The position numbers and the translations under genes are program-made. Shown piece by piece: positions 1 through 10,183 of a stretch of DNA of 30,192 nucleotides (position 1 is the stretch's first letter; each line of letters opens with the position of its first letter). Source of the DNA: Welwitschia mirabilis (Eukaryota > Gnetophyta > Gnetopsida > Welwitschiales). The stretch is taken from the NCBI GenBank assembly GCA_051453625.1, contig JBOZIK010000001.1, forward strand, positions 4,215,436-4,245,627. Direction: 5' to 3'. The notes under the pieces are model-generated. The model was not told where the DNA came from, did not search any database, and saw only the letters and a program-made list of their open reading frames with translations.

Positions 1-2282
1 CTTAGCTTACTTCCTTAGTTAAATATTATAACTTTACCTGATCATCTTTTAACTTGACTTATGTATTACTTCATAAAATATCATGATTAGTTTATACTTG
101 GGCATTTATAAGTGATAAGATTAGATTCAATCAATCTTGAGACATTCCCATGTCTATAGACTATACTTACAGGAAGATACCTTGTTTCTTGTGTTGTTTT
201 TTCAATGATGGTTAAATCTTAAGATATCAAAGTTTTCTTTTCTGACTTTTACCTTACTTATTCACTTTAGTCTTTTTAAGTGTGTGATCCTGTGGGAATT
301 ATCATTTTAGTTAAAAAAAAAAAAGAGTAAAAAGCATGATGTCCTACCACAAGTACACCAGGGCAAATATTTCTGAGAGGAGCCTTTGGCAGTGTAATAT
401 GGTAGCTGTGAGAACTCCATTGGGAAATCAGTTGGTCATGCTTCATGGGTTCTTACTCCTCTGACAGTGGTTGCACTCCCCTTATCATGGCAAAAGAAAT
501 ACAACTTTTTAGTATTCCCACTTGATCATTTTACGTTTAGAGATTTCGGTGAGTTTCTAGGTAGAAATTGATGAGTCCATTTCTCAGTAACTTTTGATTT
601 ATACCTTTATTGTTTTACACACTTGAAACCTTGGATATCATCATAACTACTTCCCTTTAGAATGAACTTTATGAAGTTAATACATTTTGTCATGCGTCTT
701 TACTTAGGTAATATTATGACATTTTCCTTTGAAGTTTGTTATGTTAGTACTTAAAATAGGTAAACAATCTTCTTCTTGTTCCTTGTGTCCATTTTTCTTC
801 TGCTTTTTTTTGTTTTCATGTCTACTATTTTCCCTCTCCTTGTTTGCATTTTTTCTTTTCCTAGTATTTTTCCTTTTTGTTAGTATAGACACTTCAGGAT
901 GCATTATACATTTTAAGTGAGGGGTAGGATACACATATTTTAGTATTTCTAATACAATTTTTTTAATTATGAGAAAACATTATCTTCCTTGATTTTTATA
1001 GTATTGTTTAATAAACAAAATATTTAATTTCTGTTACAAGTTTTAGACCCTAAAATTTTTTTTGAGAAGTCTATCATCTAATTATTGTCTGAATGACATG
1101 ACAGATGACCAATTCATTTGATTCTTTCTAGGTATTTTCATTCAGTTTTTGAATTTTTAGCAATATAGTCTGCCTTTGTAATATGCTACAATCCTTTATA
1201 AGATACTTTCTTAAAATATCCTAGCTATTTTTATTGTCTAAAAATTAGCTTATAAATATGATTTACTGCCTAGTTTTGTCAGGGACTAACAAGGCTAAGT
1301 GGGAGTCTATGTTATGCCACCAATTTATGTGAATTTAATAGAGTATTTTAAGTTGTCTTATAGGTAAATTAATAGATAAATGCTTAATCCTTATGATAAT
1401 CGGGAACCAAGATGAAGAGAATGAAAACATGTAGTTTACAGATAAATTACGATCATTTCGTGCAAATATAGATAAATGTTATTTTGGATAATGATTCCTG
1501 TAAATAACTAAGCGATTAAATTGACTGAAGGTTAACAAAAGCCTGTCATCCACCTAATTGTCAGAATGTCACTAGCAGACGACATCTCAAGTAGGGCGAT
1601 AACAAGTTCACATGCAGTTGACAGGCAGTTAAACCAGAGCAGATTAAGAGTTTTAATTATCAGTCTTCTGTTTTTATACTTTTACCAAATGTTTTCCCTT
1701 ACTTTTCTGTCTATAAATAAAGGTATCCCTCTTAATCCCTAATCATCTTTGATAATACCTAAAATTCTCGTGACAAGAGATCTTAAACCATCTTATAATC
1801 CAAAGAGACATTACCTTGGTGTTGGGCGGCGTATCTTTTATTGAGGAACGACTACTTTGTAATATAGATTCTTTTTATATTTTTAATATGAATTATCCTT
1901 TTTATTCAATATATACAGAAATATCTCCCTCATACTTTATGTTGTTTAAGATTCGTGACAGATTTCTTTTATTATATAGATTATGAGGGCAACCTTTATC
2001 AAGGTTCAGCTTGATTAGATTAGGTGCATTGTTATTTCTTTTCATAGATTAGTTTTGCATCAATATTTTAATTTCATACATTGCAATTTATTTCATTAAG
2101 ATTGGAATTACATATTTATATCTTAAAATCAACTCTTATATTCCCATACTATTGGCCTTTAACGAAATTACGACATTCAGATCACTTTTGACTATACTAG
2201 TATGCTATATTTGTGTGTGTTATTTGTAATTAATAGGATTTAGATCAAGGCGTAAAATATAGCATAAATATGCACTACAACA
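1..2282 (+). repeat. LTR A of an Athila-like Ty3/gypsy family (left edge at or near window start)
   Basis: This is a long terminal repeat, recognised because the same sequence order recurs at about 4264-6463 and 10531-13378. Shared landmarks include the block with ATGATGTCCTAC near 340, the block with AGTGGTTGCACTC near 466, GTCAGGGACTAACAAGGCTA near 1279, a TATA-box/leader segment near 1712, and an end reading GCACTACAACA at 2272-2282. The right edge is set by that end, which matches ACCACAACA at the end of LTR B, just before its primer binding site. The left edge is uncertain. Bases 1-19 align (13 of 19) with bases just upstream of the presumed starts of LTRs B and C, so the LTR either begins near base 18-22 or extends off the window. 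It keeps clearly more CpG than B or C and is the most divergent copy. It lacks a downstream primer binding site. Confidence 0.8.
1712..1719 (+). promoter_or_regulatory. TATA box of LTR A
   Basis: TATAAATA lies in CTGTCTATAAATAAAGG, followed by a CT-rich leader (CCCTCTTAATCCC). The homologous spot is GTAATAAATA in LTR B (5593-5602) and TATAATAAATA in LTR C (13331-13341), each followed by CTCCTTCACCCTTGACTC. Only copy A keeps a near-consensus box. It would be the retrotransposon promoter at the U3/R boundary. Activity today is not implied. Confidence 0.55.
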
Positions 2283-2860
2283 GTTATGTAAGTTTCTATC
2301 ATCATTTTCTTTAGGACTATGCCAAGATTTATAAATCCCTTTACTCATTACTTCAAAAAATGCTAAATTTGAATAGAATGATTCATGTCAACTTATGTTT
2401 AAGACACTTAAAAATAAAATCTATTATGAACCTATTGTAATAAGATAGATTGGCCAAAAGATTTTGAACTTAAGTGTGATTCTAGTAATATCATTGTGGA
2501 TGGGATTCCTAGTAAAAAATATGAAGCTTTGAAAATCATATCTTATCATAATAAAACTTTTTCTAAGGATCAAACCAATTACACTACCACTAACAAAGAA
2601 AACATTGTTATTATTTTTTTTCTAGATAATCTTAGACATTATCTTATTAGCTTCCATACTAAGACTTACATTAATCATGTTGCTATATGTTACCTTATGA
2701 CCAAGAATGATTCTAGTGCTAGACTTATTAGATGAATCCTTCTCATACAAGAATTTAATCTTACCATCATATATAAATCTAGGAAACATAATAGTATTGC
2801 TGATCACTTTTCTTGTCTTCCATGTTCTCTTGATGATATTTTAATTAATGAATACTTTCC
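2283..2860 (+). pseudogene. pol: Ty3/gypsy RT C-terminal end and RNase H, broken
   Basis: This is a relic of reverse transcriptase and RNase H, which copy element RNA into DNA and remove the RNA template. Bases 2314-2370 resemble, at DNA level and with a frame slip, the conserved GHARFYRRFI-type end of RT. From 2448 the frame reads DWPKDFELKCDSSN, then NYTTTNKENI, DNLRHYLISF, YINHVAICYL, RLIR, a stop at 2733 (TGA where Trp is usual), then ILLIQEFN and IADHFSCLPC. These match the RNase H of plant Ty3/gypsy elements. Of the four acidic catalytic positions, Asp (2478-2480), Glu (in NKENI) and the last Asp (in IADH) remain. The third is Asn (2673-2675, the usual YTDH reading YINH). The RNase H frame is open from 2496 to 2732. 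Gag, protease and most of RT are missing, and LTR A sits directly upstream. Confidence 0.93.
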
Positions 2861-4180
2861 TCATGAATAACTATTTTCTATAAAATAACTTTATGCCTTC
2901 TCATCTTCTTATTCTACTCCTTCATACGTTTACATTGTAAATTACCTAATTACCATGAAAATACCTCAACATTGGATACATAACTAATGAAAATTGTTTT
3001 TCAATAGTATTTGTAATTATGAGTGGAGTAAACCCCAATTTCATAATAGATGCGAAGAACAAATAATGTGTAAATGTCTAGAATAGAAACAAATTGATAT
3101 TTTTAATCTTTATCATGGTAGAGTATCTAGAGGATATTTTAATGGATATAAAACTATAATAAAAATAATTTACTCTAGTTTCTATTAGCCTACTCTTTTT
3201 AAGGACTCTTTTGACTTTGCTAGAAAGTGTCATGCTTGTCAACATTATGGTAGACTTCCTCAATCATAAGATATGTTCCTTAAACCTACCCTTGAATGTG
3301 AACCATTAGACTATTGGGAGATTTACTTTATAGGTTCTATCAAAACACATTCTTATAATAAAAGTTACCTTTCATGATTATTGATTATGTTACCAAATGA
3401 ATTGATGATATTCCTATCACCATAAATGATGCCTAAACTATTTGTAATTTTATCTAAACTTATATCTTTTAGCATTTTAATTTTCTTAGAATTATTATAG
3501 TGATCAAGAAACATATTTTATTAATTATCATTTTTAAAAACTTCTTTTATCCATTGGAATTAAACATAGAATTACATGTTCTTATCATCCACAATCTAAT
3601 GATCAAGCTAAAATCATAAATAGAGACATTAGGAATATGATTTACAAACTAGTCTATGTTAGTTAGAAAACTTGAGCTTCTAAACTTAATGATGTTCTTT
3701 GAACTTAACATACTACTTGGTAAAAGTCTTTTGGCTTTTCACGATATGAACTTATGTATAGAAACGTTTGTATCTTAATAGTTGATGTTTGTTATAATTC
3801 TTATCATTCTACTTATCGACTTAATATTGTAAACTTAGATGAAAATATTAGAACCAAAGTAGTCTAACTTTATTACTAAATGGAAAACATATTCATGCTA
3901 TACATCATCAACTTATTTATAAAGCCTAAGTCAAGTTTGAACATGATAAAAAAATTAACTCACTAGGTCACTTATTCATTTTATACAACACTCAAATGCA
4001 TATTCTACACAAAAAATTATCCTTTAGGAGGTTAGATTCCTATCTTTTAGAGAAATTCCATTCTAATGGTTTAGTTAAGATTTTTAATTTAAACACAACA
4101 AAAATTTAGAAAGTTCATGAACAAAGGAAAAAACTCTATAAAACACCTACCAAGAAAGTCTTAAACATGATAAAAAAAAA
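2861..4180 (+). pseudogene. pol: Ty3/gypsy integrase (zinc finger, DDE core, C-terminal domain), broken
   Basis: This is a relic of the integrase that inserts the cDNA into the chromosome. After the RNase H linker (INEYFPHE, then YIVNYLITMKIPQHW) comes the HHCC zinc-binding domain with KTIIKIIYSSFY, PTLFKDSFDF and KCHACQHYGRLPQ. The core follows: LDYWEIYFIGS, IDYVTK (frameshifted), SDQETYFINYHF, GIKHRITCSYHPQSNDQA and IINRDIRNMIYK. The C-terminal part reads LYNTQMHILHKKLSFRRL and KVHEQRKKLYK, matching the usual end of plant gypsy pol. The linker and finger are characteristic of the non-chromoviral Athila-like branch, and I see no chromodomain. The first catalytic Asp is Tyr (3324-3326), the second remains as SDQE, and the Glu of the usual GQAE motif is Lys (AAA, 3610-3612). 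Many stops and several frameshifts are present. LTR B follows about 100 bp later. Confidence 0.95.
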
Positions 4181-4263
4181 CTTTTCTTAGATGCTTCTAT
4201 TGGTGAAGAGAACTTTATTCTTGATATTATCTAAATTCTTTCTTAGCCAATTCCTTTGGTGGA

Positions 4264-6463
4264 TGTCATGCTATCACTTGATCATTTTTAACTTTACTTA
4301 TGTATTACTTTTTGGAGTTTTCATGAGTAGTAATCTTTCACTTGGGGCATTTTAAAGTTATAAGATTTAATTAATCTAATCTTGATACATTCATGTATCT
4401 ATGAACTTTATTCTAAAGGAAGATTCATTGGTTCTTTTATTCTCTCTTAATGATGTGATGCTTTAATTATTTAGGTGTGTTCTTCTCTATTTCTCACCTC
4501 TTTGCTTTACCTTATCCTTGAGAGTACTTGGTCATGTAATATTTATATTTTTTTGGAGAAAAAAAGGCCATGATCTTTTATTTCTGTGCTAAATCATGGT
4601 CATCATGATGTCCTACTACACAAGGGTAAATTTTTCCAAGAGGAATCTTTAACAATGTTGGTAATTGTGGGAACTTCACTAGGGTGTTAGTTCATCATGT
4701 TTTGTACATCGTTACTTCTCTAATAGTGGTTGCACTCTTCTTATCATGGAAAAATAATTATCATTTAGGGGCTTAAGGCTAGTTATATTCTTGGTTTTAT
4801 CAAAAGCATTACTTATTTCCTACCCTCATTGAGTATATAGTATTTCTACATGATCATTTCACTTTTTTGTATTCTAGTGTGATTTTGGAATGTAAGCTGG
4901 GAAGTCCATTTCTAAGTAACTTTTGATCTTATCAATTATTAATTTAAAACATTAAATTTACTTAGCATCATCATAATCACTACTTATTCAAGTGGTATAT
5001 TATGGATTTTTGACATAATGTTAAGCATTATTAATCAGGTAATTTTATGATTTCTTCCAAGTAAGTTTGTTAGGTTAGACTTTAGAGTAGGTGTTGTGAT
5101 GTTAAATTATATGTTTTTAATGGGGTATTTTAAGTAGTTTTATAGGACATTTAGATAGGTTTGAGTTGAAAATAATGATTACTAAGAGTCAAGGAGAAAA
5201 TCATAAAAATGCACAATTACCAATACATTTGAAGGCATTCTGAATGAATTTTGAAACTTCATATTCTAAGGAGAAATTAATAATCTACAAGGCCAATTTG
5301 ACTTAATGAATAACATTTAAGAAACTTTCATCTCCTTCTTTATTTTGACACCATTATAAACACCACTTTCATAATGATTAGGATGTTAACTGAACTAATG
5401 ATAAAAGCTAATGTAGGATCTTTATTAATGTGCCATCATCCTCTACATTGTTTAAATAATAATTAAAATGATTACTATTATTAGTTAATATACTAAACTT
5501 TACCTAACTCATGAAATGTGTTATTCATATCCCATTCACTATTAGGGTTTTTATTATGTTTGTTAGACTTTATATTTTTAGAGTATTTTCTTGTAATAAA
5601 TACCTCCTTCACCCTTGACTCGATCATCTTCTTGGTACCTGAAAATATCATGCTAGGATATTAAAGGATGGAAGGTTCATTCATTAGTTGCAAAGAGGAG
5701 TTTTCGTTGGTGTTAGACTATGTCTCCTTCATTGAGGTGATGCTACCTTATAATATGATATTGGTTTGATTCTAATGAAAATCTTCTTTTAGTATTATTC
5801 ATATACATATACCTTATGGTTTATGTTGATTATGATTTTATCATAGTTTTATAATTAATATAAGTCATTAATGACAATCTTTTTCAAAGTTTAAATCATT
5901 AGTTTAGGATCTTGTATTGATTTGCATTTTATATTTCCTAGCTTAATCATTGCATGTTTTTCATATTCTATTTAATGTACTTAATATCCTTGATCAGTNN
6001 NNNNNNNNNNNNNNNNNNNNNNNNNNNNNNNNNNNNNNNNNNNNNNNNNNNNNNNNNNNNNNNNNNNNNNNNNNNNNNNNNNNNNNNNNNNNNNNNNNTG
6101 TACTTGATAGCCTAGATTGGTTAGTGTTAGTGAGTGTTTTCTTGATTAATCTATGTTATACAAGATTGATTTTTATAAAAGATATTTGATAGTCAAATAG
6201 ATATTGAATGTAGAGTAGTTTGCATTTGCATTGCATAGTGTATTTACTTTTATTACATGATGATTTTCAGTTTGAACTTTAAAAGAAAAAAACAAGAACA
6301 TACATCATTGAAATCCATTTTCTAGCTTCAGGCCTATTGCCTTTAATGTATTATGACATTCAAGTTTACTCCTATCTATACTAGTGTGCATGTCATGCAA
6401 ATATTTATATTTGATAGGATTTAACAAAGGACATAAATGATTACATAAATATGTACCACAACA
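4264..6463 (+). repeat. LTR B of the Athila-like Ty3/gypsy family, with a 100-N gap
   Basis: This is the second copy of the LTR. It starts near TGGATGTCATGCTATCAC, which matches TGAACATCATGCTATCAC at LTR C, and ends in ACCACAACA at 6463, four bases before a tRNA-Asp-type primer binding site. It follows a gypsy integrase as a 3' LTR and precedes a primer binding site as a 5' LTR, so it is shared between two internal regions. Relative to A and C it lacks the central part of U3: the join is near 5095, where A has about 500 bp and C about 1.4 kb more. Its U5 has extra sequence around 5950-6230 that includes the gap. It is closer by eye to C than to A. CpG is almost absent (about three seen). The start is approximate, because weak similarity to C extends about 35 bp further upstream. 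Confidence 0.85.
5999..6098. other. Assembly gap, 100 N
   Basis: A run of exactly 100 N in the U5 part of LTR B. The fixed size suggests a scaffold gap of unknown true length, so the length of LTR B is not exact. Any reading frame drawn through it is meaningless. Confidence 0.99.
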
Positions 6464-6466
6464 TCT

Positions 6467-6484
6467 TGGCACTATTGCTAGGAA
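6467..6484 (+). promoter_or_regulatory. Primer binding site, tRNA-Asp type, degenerate
   Basis: TGGCACTATTGCTAGGAA lies three bases after the CA end of LTR B. It differs from the common plant Ty3/gypsy site TGGCGCCGTTGCCGGGGA only by C-to-T and G-to-A changes, as expected for a methylated, decayed copy. It would be where a host tRNA primes minus-strand synthesis. It fixes the right edge of LTR B and shows that the DNA to its right is a 5' internal region. Confidence 0.8.
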
Positions 6485-6923
6485 AGGCCATAAGGCATTT
6501 TAGAATTCTTATTACCTAGATAAGTGCTTTTTATTTCAATTAATTTATTTGTTTTTGGTATAATTGTATTTTTACTATAAAATACTATAGTTTTTCTTTT
6601 TGTAGTTTTTTTATTTTTCATTCTGCAAATAATACTCTATCATCCTGTTTGTCATCTAAATGACTAGGCAAATAATAGCCTATGGTTAGGGTTTTTTTTA
6701 ATATTGTTATAGAGTTTCTATTTTTAATTTTCAATTACTAAATAATTGATATTGTCTCCTCTATTACCCAAATGACCTAGGAAGATGACTACCAGTTTCT
6801 AGTTCAATTCTATTTTTATATTTCTCTATTATCTTTTTTTCCTTTTCTATTTTTTGTGTAGTAGCCATCCAAGATATCAATTAAATGATGATAGAAACAA
6901 TAATAATAGACACGTCATTAAGC
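6485..6923 (+). other. 5' untranslated leader of the second gypsy internal region
   Basis: This AT-rich stretch with no open frame lies between the primer binding site and the first coding-like segment. Leaders of this kind are usual in Athila-like elements. Two stretches resemble each other loosely (AATAATACTCTATCATCCTG near 6628 and AATTGATATTGTCTCCTCTA near 6743, each followed by an AAATGACTAGG/AAATGACCTAGG box). That suggests a worn duplication of about 116 bp. Confidence 0.5.
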
Positions 6924-7386
6924 ATGAAGGGACATGAAACACTTAGTAAAAGCCTAATTAAAGAAAATACTAAAGAAAGTCTAGATGACTTTGAGCTTAA
7001 CCTAGGTATGCACATCCCAAGTATATAAAAAAATTTAAGAGTTGAACAAGAAGCTTTTTTAGCTTTAATTGTTTTAAAATATAATTTTTTAAAAGAAAGT
7101 AATAGTATAGAAGTAAATCACTTTTATTCACCTAATTTAATACATTGCACAAAAAAAAAAATAAGTAGTATCATCTAATACTCTAATTATGATAAGAACT
7201 TCTAATGCAAATTTAAATGCAAACATAAATGTTATATTTAAAGATTTAATTTCCAATAGAAAATGTAAAATTCAAAACCATTTGGACTTACCTTCTAGTG
7301 ATGATGAAGAATTAGGAGAACCCAATAAAGATTATTTTCAATACACAATAATTGTTACTTACTTAGTAAATAAAAAAATAAATTAA
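6924..7386 (+). pseudogene. gag: Probable N-terminal part of gypsy gag, broken
   Basis: Two coding-like stretches sit where the N-terminus of gag should be. The first runs from ATG 6924 (MKGHETLSKSLIKENTK...) to about 7176 with a single in-frame stop (TAA, near 7026), which is unusual in DNA this AT-rich. The second is an open frame from 7189 to 7383 in another register and carries an acidic patch, LPSSDDEELGEP. I do not recognise conserved gag residues in either, so the assignment rests on position: after the primer binding site and leader, and before the recognisable gag core at 7548. A frameshift between the two is likely. A lineage-specific leader ORF would be an alternative. Confidence 0.5.
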
Positions 7387-7547
7387 TAATAGAAATTACA
7401 TGATTATTTTTTCCATAACACTTAGAGAAAGAGTGAAACTTTAGCTTAAAACCATACCATATAAAGTCTTAAAACTTAGAGTCAAGTATAAGAAACTTTC
7501 GTCAAAAGAGTCATGAATGAAAGCACAATGAGAAAAAGAAGAAATAA

Positions 7548-8740
7548 GTTACAAACTTTCAACAATAATCTAATGAGGATTATGCTATAACATATGAATG
7601 ATTTATTATAGCTACTCATTTTAATCCTATTAATAAATTACCTAAAGAATAATTAATAGATTATTTTTATAATGAATTAAATAGAAAAACCAAAAAACTT
7701 GTAGATTTTTCTTATGGTGGAGGCTTGATGAACTTAGATTAAGATAATGCATGGACGTTATTGGAAGATCTAATTGAAATTAGCCAAACTTGATCTAAAT
7801 AGACTTTTAAAGATAGTTAAACTATATATCAAATGATAAAAAACTTGAAAGAAGTAAAACATGATAATAAGGAAGTTCAAAATAATTCAACAAATGTAAT
7901 AAGGATTTCACTACTTTCTAGAAAAATTTACTCAAATGATTCTAGATGCAAAAGTAACAAATGAAAATAAGGTAATATCAACATGTGATATATGTAAAGA
8001 TAACTCTGATACAACAAAAGAATGTCCATTATTACCAACATGTAAAGAATAAATCCTTAAAAAATATGTGCATTTAACTAAAAGGCTTCTAAATGTTGAA
8101 AATGAAATGCAATATCAATAACGAATGAGTGGAAAATAAAGTTGAAAAATTTTTAAGAATAGATTTAATAATTTAAACTTCTAATAAAATAAATTCAAAT
8201 CAAGATCCTCAAATTTTCAAAATTAAGGTGATATAATTATGAACCCAATGGATGAGTTAAGAAAAAGAAAAGACTAACAAAACCATGAAAAATTTAGTTA
8301 ATGTATTTAAATGAACAATATTAGCTATTCAAAAATCACAAGGATCTCTTGCAACATAAACCTTTTCAAATCCAAATGAAGTAAAAAGAGAATGTAAAGT
8401 AGTTAATACAACACCACCTATTCATGAGACTTTAACTTCCAAAAATGATGAAGAAGGTGAAGAAGAGGATGATATAGAAATCTTAGAAATATATAATTTC
8501 CATTAAACTTTAGATGAACCTTATGAAAGAACAAAAGAAAAAGAAAAGCTACTCCTTGACTTGATAAACTAGATATAAATTCTACTTTTAATAAGAACTT
8601 AAAAGCCTTAATACAAGATGATAATATCAAATCATCCTTTCAAAAACTCTTACAAGAAAATTCTAAATATGCTAAGTTGTGGAAAGATCTAGTTAAAAGA
8701 AATAAAAATGTACTATCCCTAGTATAATATTCCTTGCATA
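7548..8740 (+). pseudogene. gag: Ty3/gypsy gag: capsid core and zinc knuckle, broken
   Basis: Gag forms the virus-like particle that packages element RNA. From 7548 one frame reads VTNFQQ, stop, SNEDYAITYE, stop, FIIATHFNPINKLPKE, stop, LIDYFYNELNRKTKKLVDFS, then YGGGLMNLD, stop, DNAWTLLEDLIEISQT. This matches the end of the plant retrotransposon gag domain (QQ..E....AWERFK, then YNGL, then D...GG..MN.....A..LIE). The stops are TAA and TGA in places where Gln or Trp is usual. A CCHC knuckle follows at 7984-8025. Further on, KLLQENSKYAKLWKDLVKRN (8643-8702) is another coding-like stretch before the protease. Frameshifts separate the parts. Confidence 0.88.
7984..8025 (+). pseudogene. Gypsy gag CCHC zinc knuckle with the His replaced
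   Basis: CDICKDNSDTTKEC has exact CX2CX4-X-X4C spacing, but the His position is Asp (GAT, 8008-8010). All three Cys ligands remain. Gag knuckles bind element RNA. In this copy the zinc site has lost its His ligand. Confidence 0.75.
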
Positions 8741-8779
8741 ATCTATTTTCAACTTACTTATATAAAAAGATCCTAAATT

Positions 8780-9175
8780 TAAAAACCCTAGGGCAGTAAT
8801 AGTAAGTATTACTTTAGAAGGAAATAAGAAAATTATAAGTTCTTTAATTAACATAGGAGCAAGTGTAAACATAATGCCTCTTCACATTTTTAAAAGACTT
8901 GGGTTAAAAGAAAGAATTAAATCTATACAAATCACCTTAGAATTAGCTAATACATTAACCAAGAAACTTGTAGGAATCATTAAAACCTTAGTTATCCAGA
9001 TATAAGAAGAATTCTACCCCATAGATATAGTTATAATTGAAATACAACATGATAGAAATTACCCAGTATTTTTAGAAAGAGCCTTTTACACAGCCAACTA
9101 TTGCATCATAGACACATAAACTAGATTAATGGAATGTTTCATCAGTAATAAGAAGTACACTATTATATTTTTTTT
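8780..9175 (+). pseudogene. Ty3/gypsy aspartic protease (retropepsin-like), catalytic Asp lost
   Basis: This would cut the gag-pol polyprotein. The frame reads SSLINIGASVNIMPLHIFKR, LGLKERIKSIQITLELANT, LVGIIKTLVIQI, stop, EEFYPIDIVIIEI and NYPVFLERAFYTANYCIIDT. This matches the plant gypsy protease layout (LxDxGASVNxMP, then IxLQLAD, then G.IEDV.V.....P.DFVV, then P.ILGRPFL....A.ID). The catalytic Asp is Asn (AAC, 8850-8852), one G-to-A step. The flap and C-terminal ILGRPF motif is altered to FLERAF. No RT follows, although protease is normally followed by RT in this family. Confidence 0.92.
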
Positions 9176-9563
9176 ATGCTATAGAGAAAGATATAAGTAA
9201 TGAAGAAAACTTAGAAAAAAGAGCTAGATCAACTTTATTTGTACAACACCATTTGGTTGAATAGAGATTAATAACACTATAAGACTCAACTTTGCAATAT
9301 AATTTAATAGAAATAAATAGTTCTAATTATGAGGGTGAAGAAGTGAAATCTAAGAACTCTGATATGTAAACCTTATTGAGAAATTATCTTATAAACACTA
9401 TCATCCACATCAATCATTCCAATAATAGTCCTACATAATAGTTAAAAAAAGCAAAATTTAATAAAAGAATAATAAGATTAATGAATAAACAAAAAGTACA
9501 ATTACTAGTAAGAAAATTATATAAATTATTCAACACAGTAAGAATAAAAACAATCATAAGGGA
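9176..9563 (+). other. Broken linker after the gypsy protease
   Basis: Coding-like fragments rich in Lys, Asn and Ile lie between the protease and the relic ORF at 9564. They occupy the place of the protease-RT linker. I recognise no conserved RT motif. Bases 9290-9370 read QYNLIEINSSNYEGEEVKS, which is plausible linker sequence. Confidence 0.4.
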
Positions 9564-10183
9564 GGAGGACTAATGAAGAACTTATAAATATTCAACCAAA
9601 CTTAATGAAAAATAGACCTATCTTTTCCAAAATAGTAAACCATCTCAAAGAATATACCTATGTCTTGCTAGCCTATTCTCTTAAAAATATTCAAAGAAAA
9701 TGTTTCCCTATTATACAAAGTTCAATTTAGATTATAATAATACTTTTTTTTAAAGTATGCTTGAAATATCTTGGTCTTCTAAATTTTAGAAAACTTTATC
9801 TTTTTGATAATCCATACTTAGAATTAAGACTTACAAAACTTCTTAAGTATATTAAACCTTCCTTCATCATTCATCCTAAGAAGTTTGCCCCAAAATTTTT
9901 GATTTGTAATAGAACCATTAATCCTTTTTATCCTTAATATCAATCTTTAGATAAAATCTATAATTATAATTCTTCATACCATGCATTTGATAAGAGATTA
10001 TTCTTTTGTTAACTATCTAATCTTTTTATCTTTCATATTGAAAATAAATTTTGTAAATCCAAAATGTTATCTTATCATGCATATGTACCTTTTATGTTTT
10101 ATCAATTGGTCTCTTTTTGGTTTGGTCCTTATTTTTTTCCCAAGAAAGTACATTACCCTAAGATTATAGCCTTAAGAAAATAA
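9564..10183 (+). pseudogene. Unidentified coding relic between gypsy protease and LTR C
   Basis: One frame stays coding-like for about 206 codons with only three internal stops (9728-9730 TAG, 9935-9937 TAA, 10010-10012 TAA) before a terminal TAA at 10181-10183. In DNA this AT-rich, a random frame would carry many more. Visible pieces are NRPIFSKIVNHLKEYTYVL, LNFRKLYLFDNPYLELRL, IKPSFIIHPKKFAPKFL, SLDKIYNYNSSYHAFDKRL and FMFYQLVSFWFGPYFFPKK. The first piece could be the PSHLKYAYL-type lead-in to RT. The rest does not match RT, RNase H or integrase as I know them. Options are an element-specific ORF, an ENV-like remnant, or captured host sequence. A hydrophobic, aromatic segment near 10091-10140 might be a membrane span. 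I do not assign a function. Confidence 0.5.

Noticed and set aside
704-934. Overlapping open frames on both strands (63-76 codons)
   Set aside because: They lie in a pyrimidine-rich, low-complexity part of LTR A. The translations are runs of Phe/Leu/Ser or Lys/Asn/Glu with no family resemblance.
2622-3263. Minus-strand open frames (61 codons each)
   Set aside because: They are antisense shadows of the gypsy RNase H and integrase zinc finger.
5950-6189. Open frame on the + strand
   Set aside because: It exists only because it runs through 100 N, which contain no stops.
8418-8630. Minus-strand open frame, 70 codons
   Set aside because: It is the antisense shadow of the acidic, Glu/Asp-rich part of gag on the + strand.
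2283-9175. Integrated pararetrovirus (caulimovirid-like) origin for the gypsy-type RT/RNase H and protease
   Set aside because: An integrase lies in its normal place after RNase H, and LTRs with a PBS are present. These show a Ty3/gypsy retrotransposon. No movement-protein or coat-type sequence was seen.
9981-10169. Plus-strand open frame of 62 codons starting MHLIRDYSFVNYLIF
   Set aside because: It is in a different register from the longer coding relic 9564-10183, which gives a better and longer reading.
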